A stretch of 64,000 nucleotides of DNA from Nipponacmea schrenckii (taxonomy: Eukaryota; Mollusca; Gastropoda; Lottiidae): contig JAUJPP010000007.1 in assembly GCA_030562195.1 (NCBI GenBank), positions 32,361,769-32,425,768 of the forward strand. The letters are read 5' to 3'. The notes beneath the pieces are model-generated. The model did not search any database, was not told where the DNA came from, and saw only the letters and a program-made list of their open reading frames with translations. A program made the translations under genes and the position numbers. This document shows positions 1 through 10,872 of the stretch, piece by piece (position 1 is the stretch's first letter; every line of letters begins with the position of its first letter).

Positions 1-759
1 TTAATAATGACTTATGTAAAGATTCCTTTTAAAAAAGAAGACAAATTCACTCCACCAGATTTTTTGCTAGGAAGTGTACATGGGAGCAGGATAAATTCCC
101 GACAAACCATCTTGGGTTGGGGGCACATTAGGGTTGGGGGCACATTAACTAATATTTCCTTCATCCTTTGGGTGGGTCTCTTTTCTTCACCAGTGAGAGG
201 GGGGTGCGTTGTGGTTTACTGGGATTTCGGAGTGTCCGTAAGTTGTTTGAAGTACAGTATTGATTTGATGCGATCTGACATGTACCCGAGCAGAAAATTA
301 CTAGCCCAAACTTCGAACGGATCGGGCAAAAAAAGCTGTGCCACCCCTCCCCCCCCCCCCCAATGGAAATGGTCCTGTTCACCTATGATTTTATCATATT
401 AAAGTAATGTGTGTACAAATTTGCGTCAAATCTCCACTTCTTCCAATCGTCAGAAACATTTAGGGGCCCGCGATCCCACCGATTTTTTTTCTCTTTAAAA
501 CTTTTCCGACGTTTGAGCGCCTAATATTATTAGTTTTTAAAGGGGGAGGGAAGACCACAGAGAATAATTCCACAGAAAACATCGGCATCAGATTTTTTTT
601 TGTCCAGAGCGGGGCAAGGCACCTAATCGCATTGCAGATAATAGTCCAACGCCGTTCCACTGAGCCACCGCACACCAAAAAAAATGGAGATTGGCGTATC
701 AGTGTCCTGACGTATATCTACCAACAAACAGTTGAGGGAAATATTTTTTCTAGAAGTCA
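1..759. other. Left edge, no supported gene
   Basis: Homopolymer tracts (C-run at 349-361) and a GTTGGGGGCACATTA duplication at about 115-147 are present. No coding region was recognised. Confidence 0.4.
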
Positions 760-1038
760 AATTCCTGTTTAATTTATAAGTGGTCAGATTGTTCGGTATT
801 TAGCGATTTTTTCGGTAATTAGTGTCAGTTTTTTCGGTATATAGGATTTTTTCGGTATTTAGGTTTTTTTCGTTTTTTTTCGGTAATTAGCACCAGAAAA
901 GTTTTTTCGTTTTTTTTGGTATTTTTTCTGTGTATTTTCGGTATTTTTCGGTACTTTTCGGAGTTTTTTCGGTATTTTTCGGAGTTTTTTCGGTTCTTTT
1001 CGGTATTTTTCGGTATATAGGACTGCCCGACTATATGC
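760..1038. repeat. T-rich TTTTTTCGGTAT simple repeat
   Basis: Units such as TTTTTTCGGTATTT and TTTTTCGGAG are repeated irregularly. The minus-strand frame reads a lysine/asparagine-rich RKNSEKYRK series and is a repeat translation, not a gene. TAAGTGGTCAGATT at about 778 resembles the outer end of the neighbouring cassette and could be a decayed copy of it. Confidence 0.8.
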
Positions 1039-1042
1039 GATT

Positions 1043-1592
1043 TAACCACTTATATAAGGCGAGCATCTTCTACAGAAATCGATTTTTGTCATTAAGTAAA
1101 TAATTTTCAAAAGCAGAATTATCTGCAATTAAATTTAGTTGGTTTATTTCTTTGACAAAATTAGTAGCCACGTCATTGTTTAGAGAATATGTCCCAATAG
1201 TGTCATCAAATTCTAATACCAATGACCCATTGACAAGATGTTTATAACTTTTTTTTCTTGAGGTCATCAGACATAATTTGTTTGAACATTTAATTACCTT
1301 AACTGTTGGATCATTTATGGCATGGTCAAAATTGGGATCTTTTCTTTTGCAGTTAGGACATATAATGTCACTGTGAATAGATGCTGAATTAATAGTTCCT
1401 TCACGCATTCTATTCAAATTTAATTTAAATTCGTTTGGAACTTCTATTGGTTCAGTCAGTTCAACAATAGAAGTATTAAGTTTTGTTGTAATTGATTTGT
1501 TATTTAAGTAATTTCTTATACCAACATTTGAGAATTCATAACTTTTGTGTTCAAATAAAGAAATACAAATGCTCGCCTTATATCAGTGGTTA
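1043..1592 (-). mobile_element. 550-bp inverted-repeat cassette carrying an OB-fold coding fragment
   Basis: The 24-bp ends (1043-1066 and 1569-1592) match at 23 of 24 positions in inverted orientation, starting TAACCACT and ending GGCGAGCAT. GATT flanks both sides (1039-1042 and 1593-1596), consistent with a 4-bp target duplication. A TTAA-type duplication with one decayed copy is an alternative. Nearly the whole interior is one minus-strand open frame. There is no transposase, so the cassette is probably non-autonomous. Confidence 0.65.
1070..1567 (-). CDS. OB-fold / RPA-like ssDNA-binding protein fragment
   Basis: The frame is open from the right inverted repeat to a stop at 1070, about 165 codons. 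It has no upstream ATG near its start; the internal ATG at 1417 is probably not the true one. Seen: LFEHKSYEFSNVGIRNYL and TTKLNTSIVEL, resembling an OB-fold beta-barrel, then CPNC-x20-CSNKLC, an insert of four zinc-ligand-like cysteines as in the RPA70 DNA-binding domain C. Such OB-fold proteins occur in many invertebrate genomes, some linked to transposons. I infer ssDNA binding only from this pattern. It could be a captured exon or the remnant of a larger element. Confidence 0.45.
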   Translation of the reverse strand, partial: CISLFEHKSYEFSNVGIRNYLNNKSITTKLNTSIVELTEPIEVPNEFKLNLNRMREGTINSASIHSDIICPNCKRKDPNFDHAINDPTVKVIKCSNKLCLMTSRKKSYKHLVNGSLVLEFDDTIGTYSLNNDVATNFVKEINQLNLIADNSAFENYLLNDKNRFL

Positions 1593-1680
1593 GATTAGGT
1601 CGACACTCAAAAAATAACTGAAATGTAATATATTCTCATTTTAATTAGATTGGCTTTATGCTAAACAATTTATATCAATA

Positions 1681-4127
1681 GCAATGACCAATATCTAATA
1701 AAATTTACTGATAGTGAGTTTAGAGCTTCATTGGTTTTATAAACAATACAAATAAGAAACAATAAGGAAAACATTCAAATATTAACGAGCAATGACCAAT
1801 ATCTAATAAACTTTACCGAGTTTAGAGCTTCACTGGTTTTATAAACAATACAAATAAGAAACAATAAGGAAAATATTCAAAAATTAACGAGCAATGACCA
1901 ATATCTAATAAACTTTACCGAGTTTAGAGCTTCATTGGTTTTATAAATTATACTAATAAGAAACAATAAGGAAAACATTTAAATATTAACGAGCAATGAC
2001 CAATATCTAATAAACTTTACCGAGTTTAGAGCTTCATTGGTTTTATAAAAAAAACGAATAAGAAACAATAAGGAAAATATTCAAATATTAACGAGCAATG
2101 ACCAATATCTAATAAACTTTACCGAGTTTAGAGCTTCATTGGTTTTATAAATAATACTAATAAGAAACAATAAGGAAAACATTCAAATATTAACGAGCAA
2201 TGACCAATATCTAATAATCTTTACCGAGTTTAGAGCTTCACTGGTTTTATAAATAATACTAATAAGAAACAATAAGGAAAACATTCAAATATTAACGAGC
2301 AATGACCAATATCTTATAAACTTTACCGAGTTTAGAGCTTCATTGGTTTTATAAACAATACAAATAAGAACAATAAGGAAAACATTCAAATATTAACGAG
2401 CAATGACCAATATCTAATAATCTTTACCGAGTTTAGAGCTTCACTGGTTTTATAAATAATACTAATAAGAAACAATAAGGAAAACATTCAAATATTAACG
2501 AGCAATGACCAATATCTTATAAACTTTACCGAGTTTAGAGCTTCATTGGTTTTATAAACAATACAAATAAGAACAATAAGGAAAACATTCAAATATTAAC
2601 GAGCAATGACCAATATCTAATAAACTTTACCGAGTTTAGAGCTTCATTGGTTTTATAAATAATACTAATAAGAAACAATAAGGAAAACATTCAAATATTA
2701 ACGAGCAATGACCAATATCTTATAAACGATAGTGAGTTTAGAGCTTCACTGGTTTTATGAACAATACTAATAAGAAACAATAAGGAAAATATTCAAATAT
2801 TAACGAGCAATGACCAATATCTAATAAACTTTACCGAGTTTAGAGCTTCATTGGTTTTATAAATAATACTAATAAGAAACAATAAGGAAAACATTTAAAT
2901 ATTAACGAGCAATGACCAATATCTTATAAACTTTACCGAGTTTAGAGCTTCATTGGTTTTATAAATAATACTAATAAGAAACAATAAGGAAAACATTCAA
3001 ATATTAACGAGCAATGACCAATATCTTATAAACGATAGTGAGTTTAGAGCTTCATTGGTTTTATAAATAATACTAATAAGAAACAATAAGGAAAACATTT
3101 AAATATTAACGAGCAATGACCAATATCTAATAAACTTTACCGAGTTTAGAGCTTCATTGGTTTTATAAATAATACTAATAAGAAACAATAAGGAAAACAT
3201 TCAAATATTAACGAGCAATGACCAATATCTTATAAACGATAGTGAGTTTAGAGCTTCACTGGTTTTATGAACAATACTAATAAGAAACAATAAGGAAAAT
3301 ATTCAAATATTAACGAGCAATGACCAATATCTAATAAACTTTACCGAGTTTAGAGCTTCATTGGTTTTATAAATAATACTAATAAGAAACAATAAGGAAA
3401 ACATTTAAATATTAACGAGCAATGACCAATATCTAATAAACTTTACCGAGTTTAGAGCTTCATTGGTTTTATAAATAATACTAATAAGAAACAATAAGGA
3501 AAACATTCAAATATTAACGAGCAATGACCAATATCTTATAAACTTGACCGAGTTTAGAGCTTCACTGGTTTTATAAACAATACAAATAAGAACAATAAGG
3601 AAAACATTCAAATATTAACGAGCAATGACCAATATCTAATAAACTTTACCGAGTTTAGAGCTTCATTGGTTTTATAAATAATACTAATAAGAAACAATAA
3701 GGAAAACATTCAAATATTAACGAGCAATGACCAATATCTTATAAACGATAGTGAGTTTAGAGCTTCACTGGTTTTATGAACAATACTAATAAGAAACAAT
3801 AAGGAAAATATTCAAATATTAACGAGCAATGACCAATACCTTATAAACTTGACCGAGTTTAGAGCTTCATTGGTTTTATAAATAATACTAATAAGAAACA
3901 GTAAGGAAAATATTCAAATATTAACGATCAATGACCAATATCTAATAAACTCTAATAAACTTTACCGAGTTTAGAGCTCTATTGGTTTTATAAATAATAC
4001 TAATAAGAAACAATAAGGAAAACATTTAAATATTAACGAGCAATGACCAATATCTAATAAACTTTACCGAGTTTAGAGCTTCATTGGTTTTATAAATAAT
4101 ACTAATAAGAAACAATAAGGAAAACTT
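1681..4127. repeat. 102-bp satellite, about 24 monomers with a five-monomer higher-order period
   Basis: The motif GAGCAATGACCAATATC recurs every 102 bp (starts at 1787, 1889, 1991, 2093 and so on; some units are 101 bp). Most monomers read CTTTACCGAGTTTAG; a variant with CGATAGTGAGTTTAG and TTTTATGAAC recurs at about 2760, 3270 and 3779, spacing about 510 bp, that is five monomers. The intervals after these points are near identical, so blocks of five were duplicated recently. The array ends abruptly in a dispersed repeat at 4128. Confidence 0.95.
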
Positions 4128-4130
4128 TCA

Positions 4131-4530
4131 TTTGCCATCTATTTCCATGTTAAATCACAAAATTCTACCTTCTAGAACTTTTTTTAGAAATCTCGTTGAA
4201 AACTTTCTTATATGTCACATGAAAGCCAGGCCAATACTTGGTTTCTGTACAAAAATCCAATATAGCATGACCATGAAAATTTTGAACTAAACAAAATGAA
4301 AGTAAACCACTACATTTTATCAACATCCACTTGACTGTCATTGCACACAAAACCACTATTTTTAGAAATAACCTTCCGCCAATTAAATTTCTCATTATCT
4401 CAGAAATTCTGAAAGAAAATGCAATTTCAGACATCAAATTTCAAATCTAGACCAAAAATTAGTCCAAAATGGGCATGCAAAAACCCCCAAAGGAAGGGAG
4501 AAAGAGGATTTCTAAAAATAGAACAGACTA
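4131..4530. repeat. Dispersed repeat, longer copy
   Basis: This stretch matches 58387-58692 closely, starting CATTTGCCATCTATTTC and ending GTTTCTAAAAATAG-like. The distal copy lacks about 90 bp around 4336-4425. It abuts the end of the 102-bp satellite. No coding content was recognised. Confidence 0.85.
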
Positions 4531-4879
4531 AATTCGTATACAATCATTAGCATAAAATGTTTTACTGGACTGAGTCCATTAGTAAGTCTGAAGACAATGT
4601 CATGGCTTAAAATAGCTATTCAATGGTAGTTTACCACCTATCCCAACACATCAAAACACAATTTGACTGCAACAAAATGCGTTTTGTTTATTTTTTGTAG
4701 TGTCAACGAATGGAATGGGTCTCTCTTCCTCTTCCATGTGATATTGTATTATTGAATGGGAATTGATTATGACCTTTGGCTATGCATTATCTATTGGCAT
4801 GGACAATGAAAAATCAATTATCATAGAACCCGAGGCAGATCCTTGGACCAGACTAGACATAAATCTTCAGGGAACTCCA

Positions 4880-5070
4880 TGAACAGTTTTTGAGTTATTG
4901 TCCTTGACTGAAATTTGTTTTGTGTGTTTGTAATAGAAGCTGTAAATTTTCAATAGATTTTGATGATATTTTGTGTGGGCATTGGTATTGATAATAATTA
5001 TCAATTTTTTTTTTTTTAGTTATTGTCTATGGCAGTGGCTTTATATTATCCTGATGGCAAGCTATCTTTA
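4880..5070 (-). mobile_element. TATACGCCC-family fragment (B-type monomer plus end)
   Basis: TTATTGTCCTTGACTGAAA, then AAATTTTCAATAGATTTTGATGA, is one B-type monomer in reverse. GGCAGTGGCTTTATATTA followed by GGCAAGCTATCTTT is a decayed form of the terminal sequence seen intact at 8090-8127. It lies directly before the RFC1 pseudogene remnant. Confidence 0.6.
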
Positions 5071-5380
5071 CCTTCTAAAGAGGGAACAACATGAAGAAGC
5101 ATTTAACTTAAATGTTAAGACTGCTAGCTCAGACAGCAGACAGTATCTGTGCTGGTGATCTAACTGATAGAATTATACTTAAAGAAGGTGTTTTGGGATT
5201 GTTTCCAATGCAGGTGAGTTAAAGTTGTTGGTTACTTGGCAACAGATTTTGTAGTTGTAGTGGGATGTTATGCTTGGTATTGCCCAGCTGCAGTACTGTC
5301 CTTAGATTCAGGGGCACTAACTGGCCAATGCTTCTGTTCTTTAATATTGGCATGTACTAACCCTTAAGCTTCCCCAAAAG

Positions 5381-5456
5381 ATTTGCAATTTAATGTTATT
5401 GAGTATGTGCAGTTGACAATTTGCAATTTAATGTTATTGAGTATGTGCAGTTGACA
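5381..5456. repeat. 38-bp perfect tandem duplication
   Basis: The unit starting ATTTGCAATTTAATG occurs twice in direct succession (5381-5418 and 5419-5456) in an intron of the RFC1 pseudogene. It is probably a recent duplication. Confidence 0.95.
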
Positions 5457-5654
5457 CTTGAGTCTGTGAAACATTTGCTTTGAAAAGTTTGGCACACTTA
5501 TATGTTATATTTCTGTTCTTTCAGGCAATGTATTCTAATGTCATTCCTGGTGAACTAATGAGAGGTGGTTTCCCTTCCCCGGTTGGTCGAGTAAAAATTC
5601 TTTAACTGGGAAAACCAGTATGAGACCCAAGTAAGTGGAAAGATTAACATATGG

Positions 5655-5880
5655 AGTAGCCAAAAGAAATGGGAGCTGCTCAGTGACTTGAATGCTTGAC
5701 GGCTAGCCTCAGGATCCACTTTATTCCAAATTGGTCGAGATGAACTGGCAGATATATTTAATCCCCCCTGTCATTGATACTGGTTGGAGTGGCTGAAAGG
5801 GGGAAACACATCAAGTAGTTCGGATGGGAGGCCCTGTGCTACTGGCTGCGCATGTTAAAAATCCCTCAAAAGTTGGCAAT
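5655..5880 (+). repeat. tRNA-derived SINE-like copy 1
   Basis: The tRNA-like head (GCTCAGTGACTTGAATGC) is followed by CCCCTGTCATTGAT and then GGCCCTGTGCTACTGGCTG with GCATGTTAAA. The same block order occurs at about 37345 and 44915. Confidence 0.55.
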
Positions 5881-5989
5881 CTCAAAAGAAAAGTCATGAC
5901 TTTAGTTAAATGGTAAAGATAAGTTTAAACTTAATCTATCCAATAAAAATTAATTTGGAGAAACAGTAGGGTGTAAAACTCTTTATTTT

Positions 5990-8127
5990 TATACGCCCAC
6001 ATGAAATGGGGGGCGTATATTGTCGTCACCCACATCCGTCCGTCCGTCCGTCCGTCCGTCCGTCGGTCCGTCCGTCCGTCCACAATTGCTCGTAAACACT
6101 CTACACGGTGTAATTCTTGACGGATTTAGATGAAACTTAATATGAGTGTTTATGATCACGCAAGGATGAACCCTATTGAAAATAAGCGAAATCGGAAAAA
6201 AATTAGTATGAGTTTGTGCCCTTGTTCTTGAATGGCTCGTAAACACTCTACAACGTGCAATTCTTGACCGATTTTGATGAAACTTGGTGTGAGAGTATGT
6301 TATAACTCAAGGATAAACCCTATCGAAAATCAGCGAAATCGAAAAACATTTAGTATGAGTTATTGCCCTTGTCTTGAAAACGCGTTCAATTTTAGCTTGT
6401 AAACACTCTTGAGAGAACAATTTTTAATGGATTTTAATGAAACTTGGCCTGAGTATTTGTTGTCACCCAAGGATGAAACCTATTGAAAACCAGTCAATCG
6501 AAAAAAAATTAATATCAGTTATTGCCCTTGTTTTTGAAAACACGTTCAATTTTTAGCTTGTAAACACTCTACAAAGCACAGTTATTGACCGATTTTGACG
6601 AAACTTGCTGAAATTGTTTAATATCACCCAAGAATGAACCCTTTTGAAAATAGCACATATCGAAATATATTTAATAGGAATTATTGCCCTTGTTCTATAA
6701 AATGTGTTGGATTTTTGCCTTGTAAACACTCTACAAGTCACAATTCTTGAGCGATTTTGACATAACTTTGCATGAGTATTTCCAATCACTTAAGGATGAA
6801 CCCTATTGAAATTCAGTTAAATCGAAAAATATTTAGTATCAGTTATTGCCCTTGTGTTTGAAAACGCGTTCAATTTTAGCTTTTAAGCACTCTAGAAAGA
6901 ACAATTCTTAATGGATTTTGATAAAACTTGGCTTGAGTATTTGTTTTTACCCAAGGATGAACCTTATTGAAAATCAAATAAATCGAAATATATTTAGTGT
7001 CAGTTATTGCCCTTGTGTTTGAAAACGGGTTTAACTTTTTGGCTAATAAACACTCTAGAAGGTACAATTCATGACCAATGTTGACAATTTAATTGAAAAT
7101 TAAAAATATCAAAATATATCTAATATGAATTATTGCCCTTGTTCTTTTAAACGCGTTCGATTTTTGTCTCGTAAACACTCTACATGGCACAATTCTTGAT
7201 GGATTTCGATGAAACTTGGTGTGAGAGTGTGTTATAACTCAAGGATGAACCCTATTGAAAATCAGCAAAATCGAAAAAAAATTTAGTATGAATTACTGCC
7301 CTTGTTCTTGAAAACGCATTCAATTTTAGCTTGTAAACACTCTAGAAAGAACTATTCTTAATGGATTTTGATTAACTTTGGCTTGAGTATTTGTTTTTAC
7401 CCATGGATGAACCCTATTATAAATCAAATAAATAGAAATATATTTAGTGTCAGTTATAGCCCTTGTTCTTGAAAACGCGTTCAATTTTAGCTTGTAAACA
7501 CTCTAGAAAGAACAATTTTTAATGGATTTTGATGTAACTTGGCTGGAGTATTTGTTGTCTCCCAAGGATGAACCCTATTGAAAATCGAAAAATATTTAGT
7601 ACAAGTTATTGACCTTGTTTTTGAAAACGCGTTCAATTTAACTCGTAAACACTCTAGAAAGAACAATTTTGAATGGATTTTGATGAAACTTGGCTTTAGT
7701 ATTTGTTTTCTCACAAGGATAAACCCTATTGAAAATCAGATAAATCGAAAAATATTTAGTGTCAGTTATTGCGCCTGTTTTCAAAAACGCTTTCAACTTT
7801 TGGCTTGTGAACACTCTAAACATTCCTTTTTGACAAACTCGCTGAAATTGTTTAATATCAACCAAGGATGAGCCTTATTAAGAATTAAAAATATCAAAAT
7901 ATTATTAAGGGTGAACCCTATTGCAAATCATAAAAATACCGAAAAATATTTAATGAGTTGTTATTAGGTACAATTCTTGACAGTTTTTAATGAAACTAGA
8001 GACCCTAGAAAAAAATAGGTTGGTAGGTTGAATAATTCATTCCACTTATTGTAACCTTACTGAAAAGTTTTTATTTGAAATAAATGCTGCCAGTGGGCGT
8101 ATATTACCTTGCCTGGCAAGCTATCTT
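5990..8127 (-). mobile_element. TATACGCCC-family element, A type, 2.1 kb, complete
   Basis: It begins TATACGCCCACATGAAATGG with a hairpin partner GGGCGTATA, then TTGTCGTCACCC and a (GTCC)n tract at 6029-6080. About a dozen 150-165 bp monomers follow, each with TGTAAACACTCTAGAAAG and CAGTTATTGCCCTTG. It ends CAGTGGGCGTATATTACC and TTGCCTGGCAAGCTATCTT. No protein is encoded; the open frames inside (SRVFTS-type repeats) are monomer translations. It sits in an intron of the RFC1 pseudogene. By convention I call the GATAGCTTGCC end 5', so this copy is minus. Confidence 0.88.
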
Positions 8128-8617
8128 ATTTTATTTTAGCATCTCAGGAGCAAGATATGGACTATCTACCAGGAGTGTGTAAAACTCTACTGAACCCTTC
8201 GTCCAAGAAGGTGGTGAAGGTGTTCTAAAGGACATCAAGTTAATGGATGATTATGACATTATTAAAGATGACCTGTAGAAGATGGAATGTGAAGATGATG
8301 ATGCCCCAGCTATAGATAGTAGTGAGGAAGAAGGAGATGACCTAGAGAATGATACCATGATTAAGGTCAGTATGGTACAGCCAATGAGTCTGTAAAAGGG
8401 TGGAAGAAGAGGGGTCTGTGGGAGTTAATATGAGTCCATTCTAGATTTTGGGGTTTTGAATGAGGTAATTCTTGTATTGAATAAAACATTGTCCTGCTCA
8501 ATGTGCACTAGATATCTGTTCAAAAAAAGTACTAATATTTTGTAATTTTTAGGCAAAGAAGCAACAAGCTAAGGGAGAAGATACCAAGAAGGAACCATCA
8601 GTGAAGAAAACTTAAGG

Positions 8618-8765
8618 AAGTTTGATGAAATTATTGCATTGAAAGAAAAGACTGGTTAAGATGCATACCGAAAAGACTTTGATTATTGGATAAATGACCC
8701 AGATGAAATCTTAAAGAATTATCCCCTTTTCCAAGTTCAGTATTTGTTTAAGAAATATCCAAGGC
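8618..8765 (+). pseudogene. Unidentified coding remnant
   Basis: One frame reads FDEIIALKEKTG, a TAA, then DAYRKDFDYWINDPDEILKN and YPLFQVQYLFKKYP. It has a single stop in about 48 codons and a protein-like composition. It follows the RFC1 tail closely but is not part of RFC1 as I know it. Family not recognised. Confidence 0.3.
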
Positions 8766-8984
8766 CGTGTGTCAGAGGCGGGGCTATTTGCAGTGGATTG
8801 TGATGGGCATATTAAATCCTGCCTTTTGCATGTGTTTGGCCGATCATGTGCTTGTGCTAAAAATCATGTTTTTGAATAAATTCTGAATTGGTTGTTTTTT
8901 GTACCTATTCATGAAAATGGTGTGAAGATTTGAACCATTTTCCAATTCTACAATAAGTAGCTTATTCTTTGGTTTTAAAAGGAA

Positions 8985-9052
8985 TAGACATTCCCCCCCC
9001 CCCCCTTATTCTGCAAGGAATAAACATTCCCCCCCCCCCTTATTCTGCAAGC
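8985..9052. repeat. Duplicated poly-C unit
   Basis: GGAATAGACATT followed by a C-run and CTTATTCTGCAAG occurs twice in tandem with slightly different C-run lengths. The rest of 8766-9375 shows nothing recognisable. Confidence 0.85.
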
Positions 9053-9378
9053 CAATGGGTCTCTTGGAACAAGAAGATAAAAGTAGTCATTCAAAAGTCC
9101 AAGGGGTATAACTATAACTATCAAATTAACACCACAATTCACTAATAGATCCACAAAGGCGTCTGTTATTGTTTCCATTTGCTATGCACAGTAAAACTAT
9201 TAACCGCGAGTTACTTGAAACATCGGTCTAAGGGACGCAACCACATTTTAAACGGTCAGACTACAGTAAACTAACGTTGCAGCACAGCATCATTTAAAAT
9301 GATTAATCTGAATTTAACAGAATACTTTTACAAACTTTAAATAAAACCTCGAAATAACTTCATAACTTTTTCAAAAAG

Positions 9379-9447
9379 TAATAGCTCAGTCGGTTGGATG
9401 TGCGTCTTGCAAGTTACGGGTCGACGGTTCGAATTTCACATAAGGCG
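9379..9447 (+). pseudogene. tRNA-like sequence 1
   Basis: It has an exact pol III A box (TAGCTCAGTCGG) and a near B box (GGTTCGAATTT). The loop CTTGCAA would put TGC (Ala) at the anticodon. The acceptor and T stems do not pair well, so it is probably decayed or part of a SINE. Confidence 0.4.
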
Positions 9448-9526
9448 AGAAATTTAATATCAAACATATATTTATTGTATATTTCGTTAACTTTAAATAT
9501 TATATCGAAGCACATTATTTTATAGA

Positions 9527-9598
9527 AAGTAATAGCTCAGTCGATAGGACGTTATTCTGGCAAGCAAGATGTCGACGGTTCGATTCCCACAACGCTCA
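9527..9598 (+). pseudogene. tRNA-like sequence 2
   Basis: The A-box region TAGCTCAGTCGATAGGAC and an exact B box (GGTTCGATTCC) are present. The loop CTGGCAA would read GGC (Ala). It shares GAAAGTAATAGCTCAG-like flanks with copy 1, 147 bp upstream, so the two are a local duplication. Confidence 0.42.
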
Positions 9599-9683
9599 AG
9601 AGAACAGTATAACTATATTTATGGAAAATTTAGAAACTAATAACTTTAAATATTACTTCCAAACATAGTTACTGATAATTAAC

Positions 9684-9776
9684 ATCTGGTCCAGAGGGTT
9701 GGACGCTTTCCGACTAACCATGGTGTAAATCTAGAGGTCCACGGTTCGAATCCCATGATGAGCCAAAAAAAAAAAA
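9684..9776 (+). repeat. tRNA-like sequence 3 with A-tail (SINE-like)
   Basis: TGGTCCAGAGGGTTGGACGC and a perfect B box (GGTTCGAATCC) are followed at 9765-9776 by a run of 12 A. The long middle part suggests a class II (Leu/Ser-type) tRNA origin. The A-tail suggests retroposition. Confidence 0.5.
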
Positions 9777-10360
9777 GACGGTACAGGACGTTGCAGGTAA
9801 AGGTGTGAAGCAGACGAAGGATGGTGGGAGACAAAATTGTAGGTTGGTATGCTGGATATATGGAAACAGAAAATGATGGGAGAAGAAGGCGGTGGGTGAT
9901 ACCTGAAAGAGGGTGGTAGACAAAGATAGACAAAATATTTCCAATTCTTATATTCAAGCCGGTACAGGTTATTTCTATAGGGAAAATGCATAGGCCGAAC
10001 TAAAGCTAGGCCGGTACAGGAGTTTAGATCCCTAAACCGTCAAAAAATATAGATTTTCTTGCAATTTCTCGATTTTTTCCCATTTTCTCTCGATTTTTTT
10101 TTAAGATGTGCAAATAAATATATTTTAAGTTACTGTATGCAGTGTATAGAATCGGTATTTGTGATAGTACTATGTCTGGTGTTACAAGTTACTATTGCAT
10201 TATTTGATAGATATAACTGTGTTTTGTAATATAGTGTGTTTTATATTATAGCGGTTATATATATGACGATGTATGTTTGTACAAGGGAGGTAAATCTTAT
10301 TAGTAATACACACAATGAATTAATTATTAATCTTACCTTATTATACTTCATTTTTCTTCG

Positions 10361-10432
10361 GCTTGGCTGAGTCTCGAACCTGCATCGATTTGTCGAAAGT
10401 CCTTCACGCAACACACACACCACCGCGGATAG
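10361..10432 (-). pseudogene. tRNA-like sequence 4
   Basis: The B-box-like GGTTCGAGACT and a CGACAAATCG mini-hairpin are seen; the A box is poor. Confidence 0.3.
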
Positions 10433-10496
10433 TTACTTTTACCCAATTTTAATCCATTTTATATTTGTGCAATGAAAACTGAAGAGAAAAAATTCA

Positions 10497-10587
10497 CGCT
10501 CAAGGGGATTCGAACTCGCACCTTGAAACATTACCGCTTAGTTTCTTTCAACAGAGTAACACCGCAGTCGCTCGAGCTACCCAGGGT
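10497..10587 (-). pseudogene. tRNA-like sequence 5 (class II length)
   Basis: TAGCTCGAGCGACTGCGG at the A-box position, AGTTCGAATCCC at the B box, and about 90 nt overall fit a Leu/Ser-type tRNA with a long variable arm. The stems are imperfect. Confidence 0.42.
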
Positions 10588-10655
10588 ACGTTTCAAACAT
10601 ATATTTAAAAGTTTATATTTATAATCCTGATAGTATAATTTTGATGAAAATTTTA

Positions 10656-10735
10656 AGAGGCTCGAACCCATGCTATTTTATTTTCACTGACACAATCGAT
10701 CATGCGACCGACTGAGCTACAGAGATCTACGGAAA
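10656..10735 (-). pseudogene. tRNA-like sequence 6
   Basis: It has an exact A box (TAGCTCAGTCGG) and a B-box-like GGTTCGAGCCT. The flank GATGAAAATTTTAAGAGG is shared with units 8 and 9. Confidence 0.42.
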
Positions 10736-10794
10736 AACACTGAATTTAGTTTAGTATTATTGTATGATGAATTTGTAAATTTGAAGAAAACTTG

Positions 10795-10872
10795 AAGAGG
10801 ATCGAACTCTTACTCTCTCTCTCAATTGGATCTCACTAACGGCCACGCAACAGACTGCGCTGTCGCGGTATA
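10795..10872 (-). pseudogene. tRNA-like sequence 7
   Basis: The B-box-like AGTTCGATCCTC is present; the A box is weak (GACAGCGCAGTC). Confidence 0.33.

Larger units (their letters stand above)
5100..8615 (+). pseudogene. RFC1: Replication factor C subunit 1, C-terminal region, decayed with introns
   Basis: Four exon remnants lie in order: about 5110-5213 (AQTADSICAGDLTDRI...PMQ, donor GTGAGT); 5525-5632 (AMYSNVIPGELMRG, then LTGKTSMRPK with frame shifts, donor GTAAGT); 8140-8365 (MDYLPGVCKTLLNP, a frameshift, IKLMDDYDIIKDDL, a TAG, then EEEGDDLENDTMIK, donor GTCAGT); and 8553-8615 (AKKQQAKGEDTKKEPSVKKT, stop). Order and motifs match the C-terminal domain and lysine-rich tail of RFC1, the large clamp-loader subunit that loads PCNA at the replication fork. 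Retained splice sites mark a duplicated, not retroposed, copy. At least two frameshifts and one stop make it non-functional. One intron now holds a SINE and a 2.1-kb element. The N-terminal and ATPase regions are absent. Confidence 0.75.

Noticed and set aside
825..1049. Lys/Asn-rich minus-strand frame (RKNSEKYRK series)
   Set aside because: It is the translation of a TTTTTTCGGTAT simple repeat.
1681..4127. CRISPR-like array (regular repeats)
   Set aside because: The whole 102-bp unit is conserved and there are no unique spacers; in a eukaryotic context it is a satellite.
6553..7865. Serial minus-strand open frames with recurring LSRVFTS and FNRVHPW motifs
   Set aside because: They are translations of the 150-165 bp A-type monomers; the motifs repeat only because the DNA does, and stops and frame changes occur between monomers.
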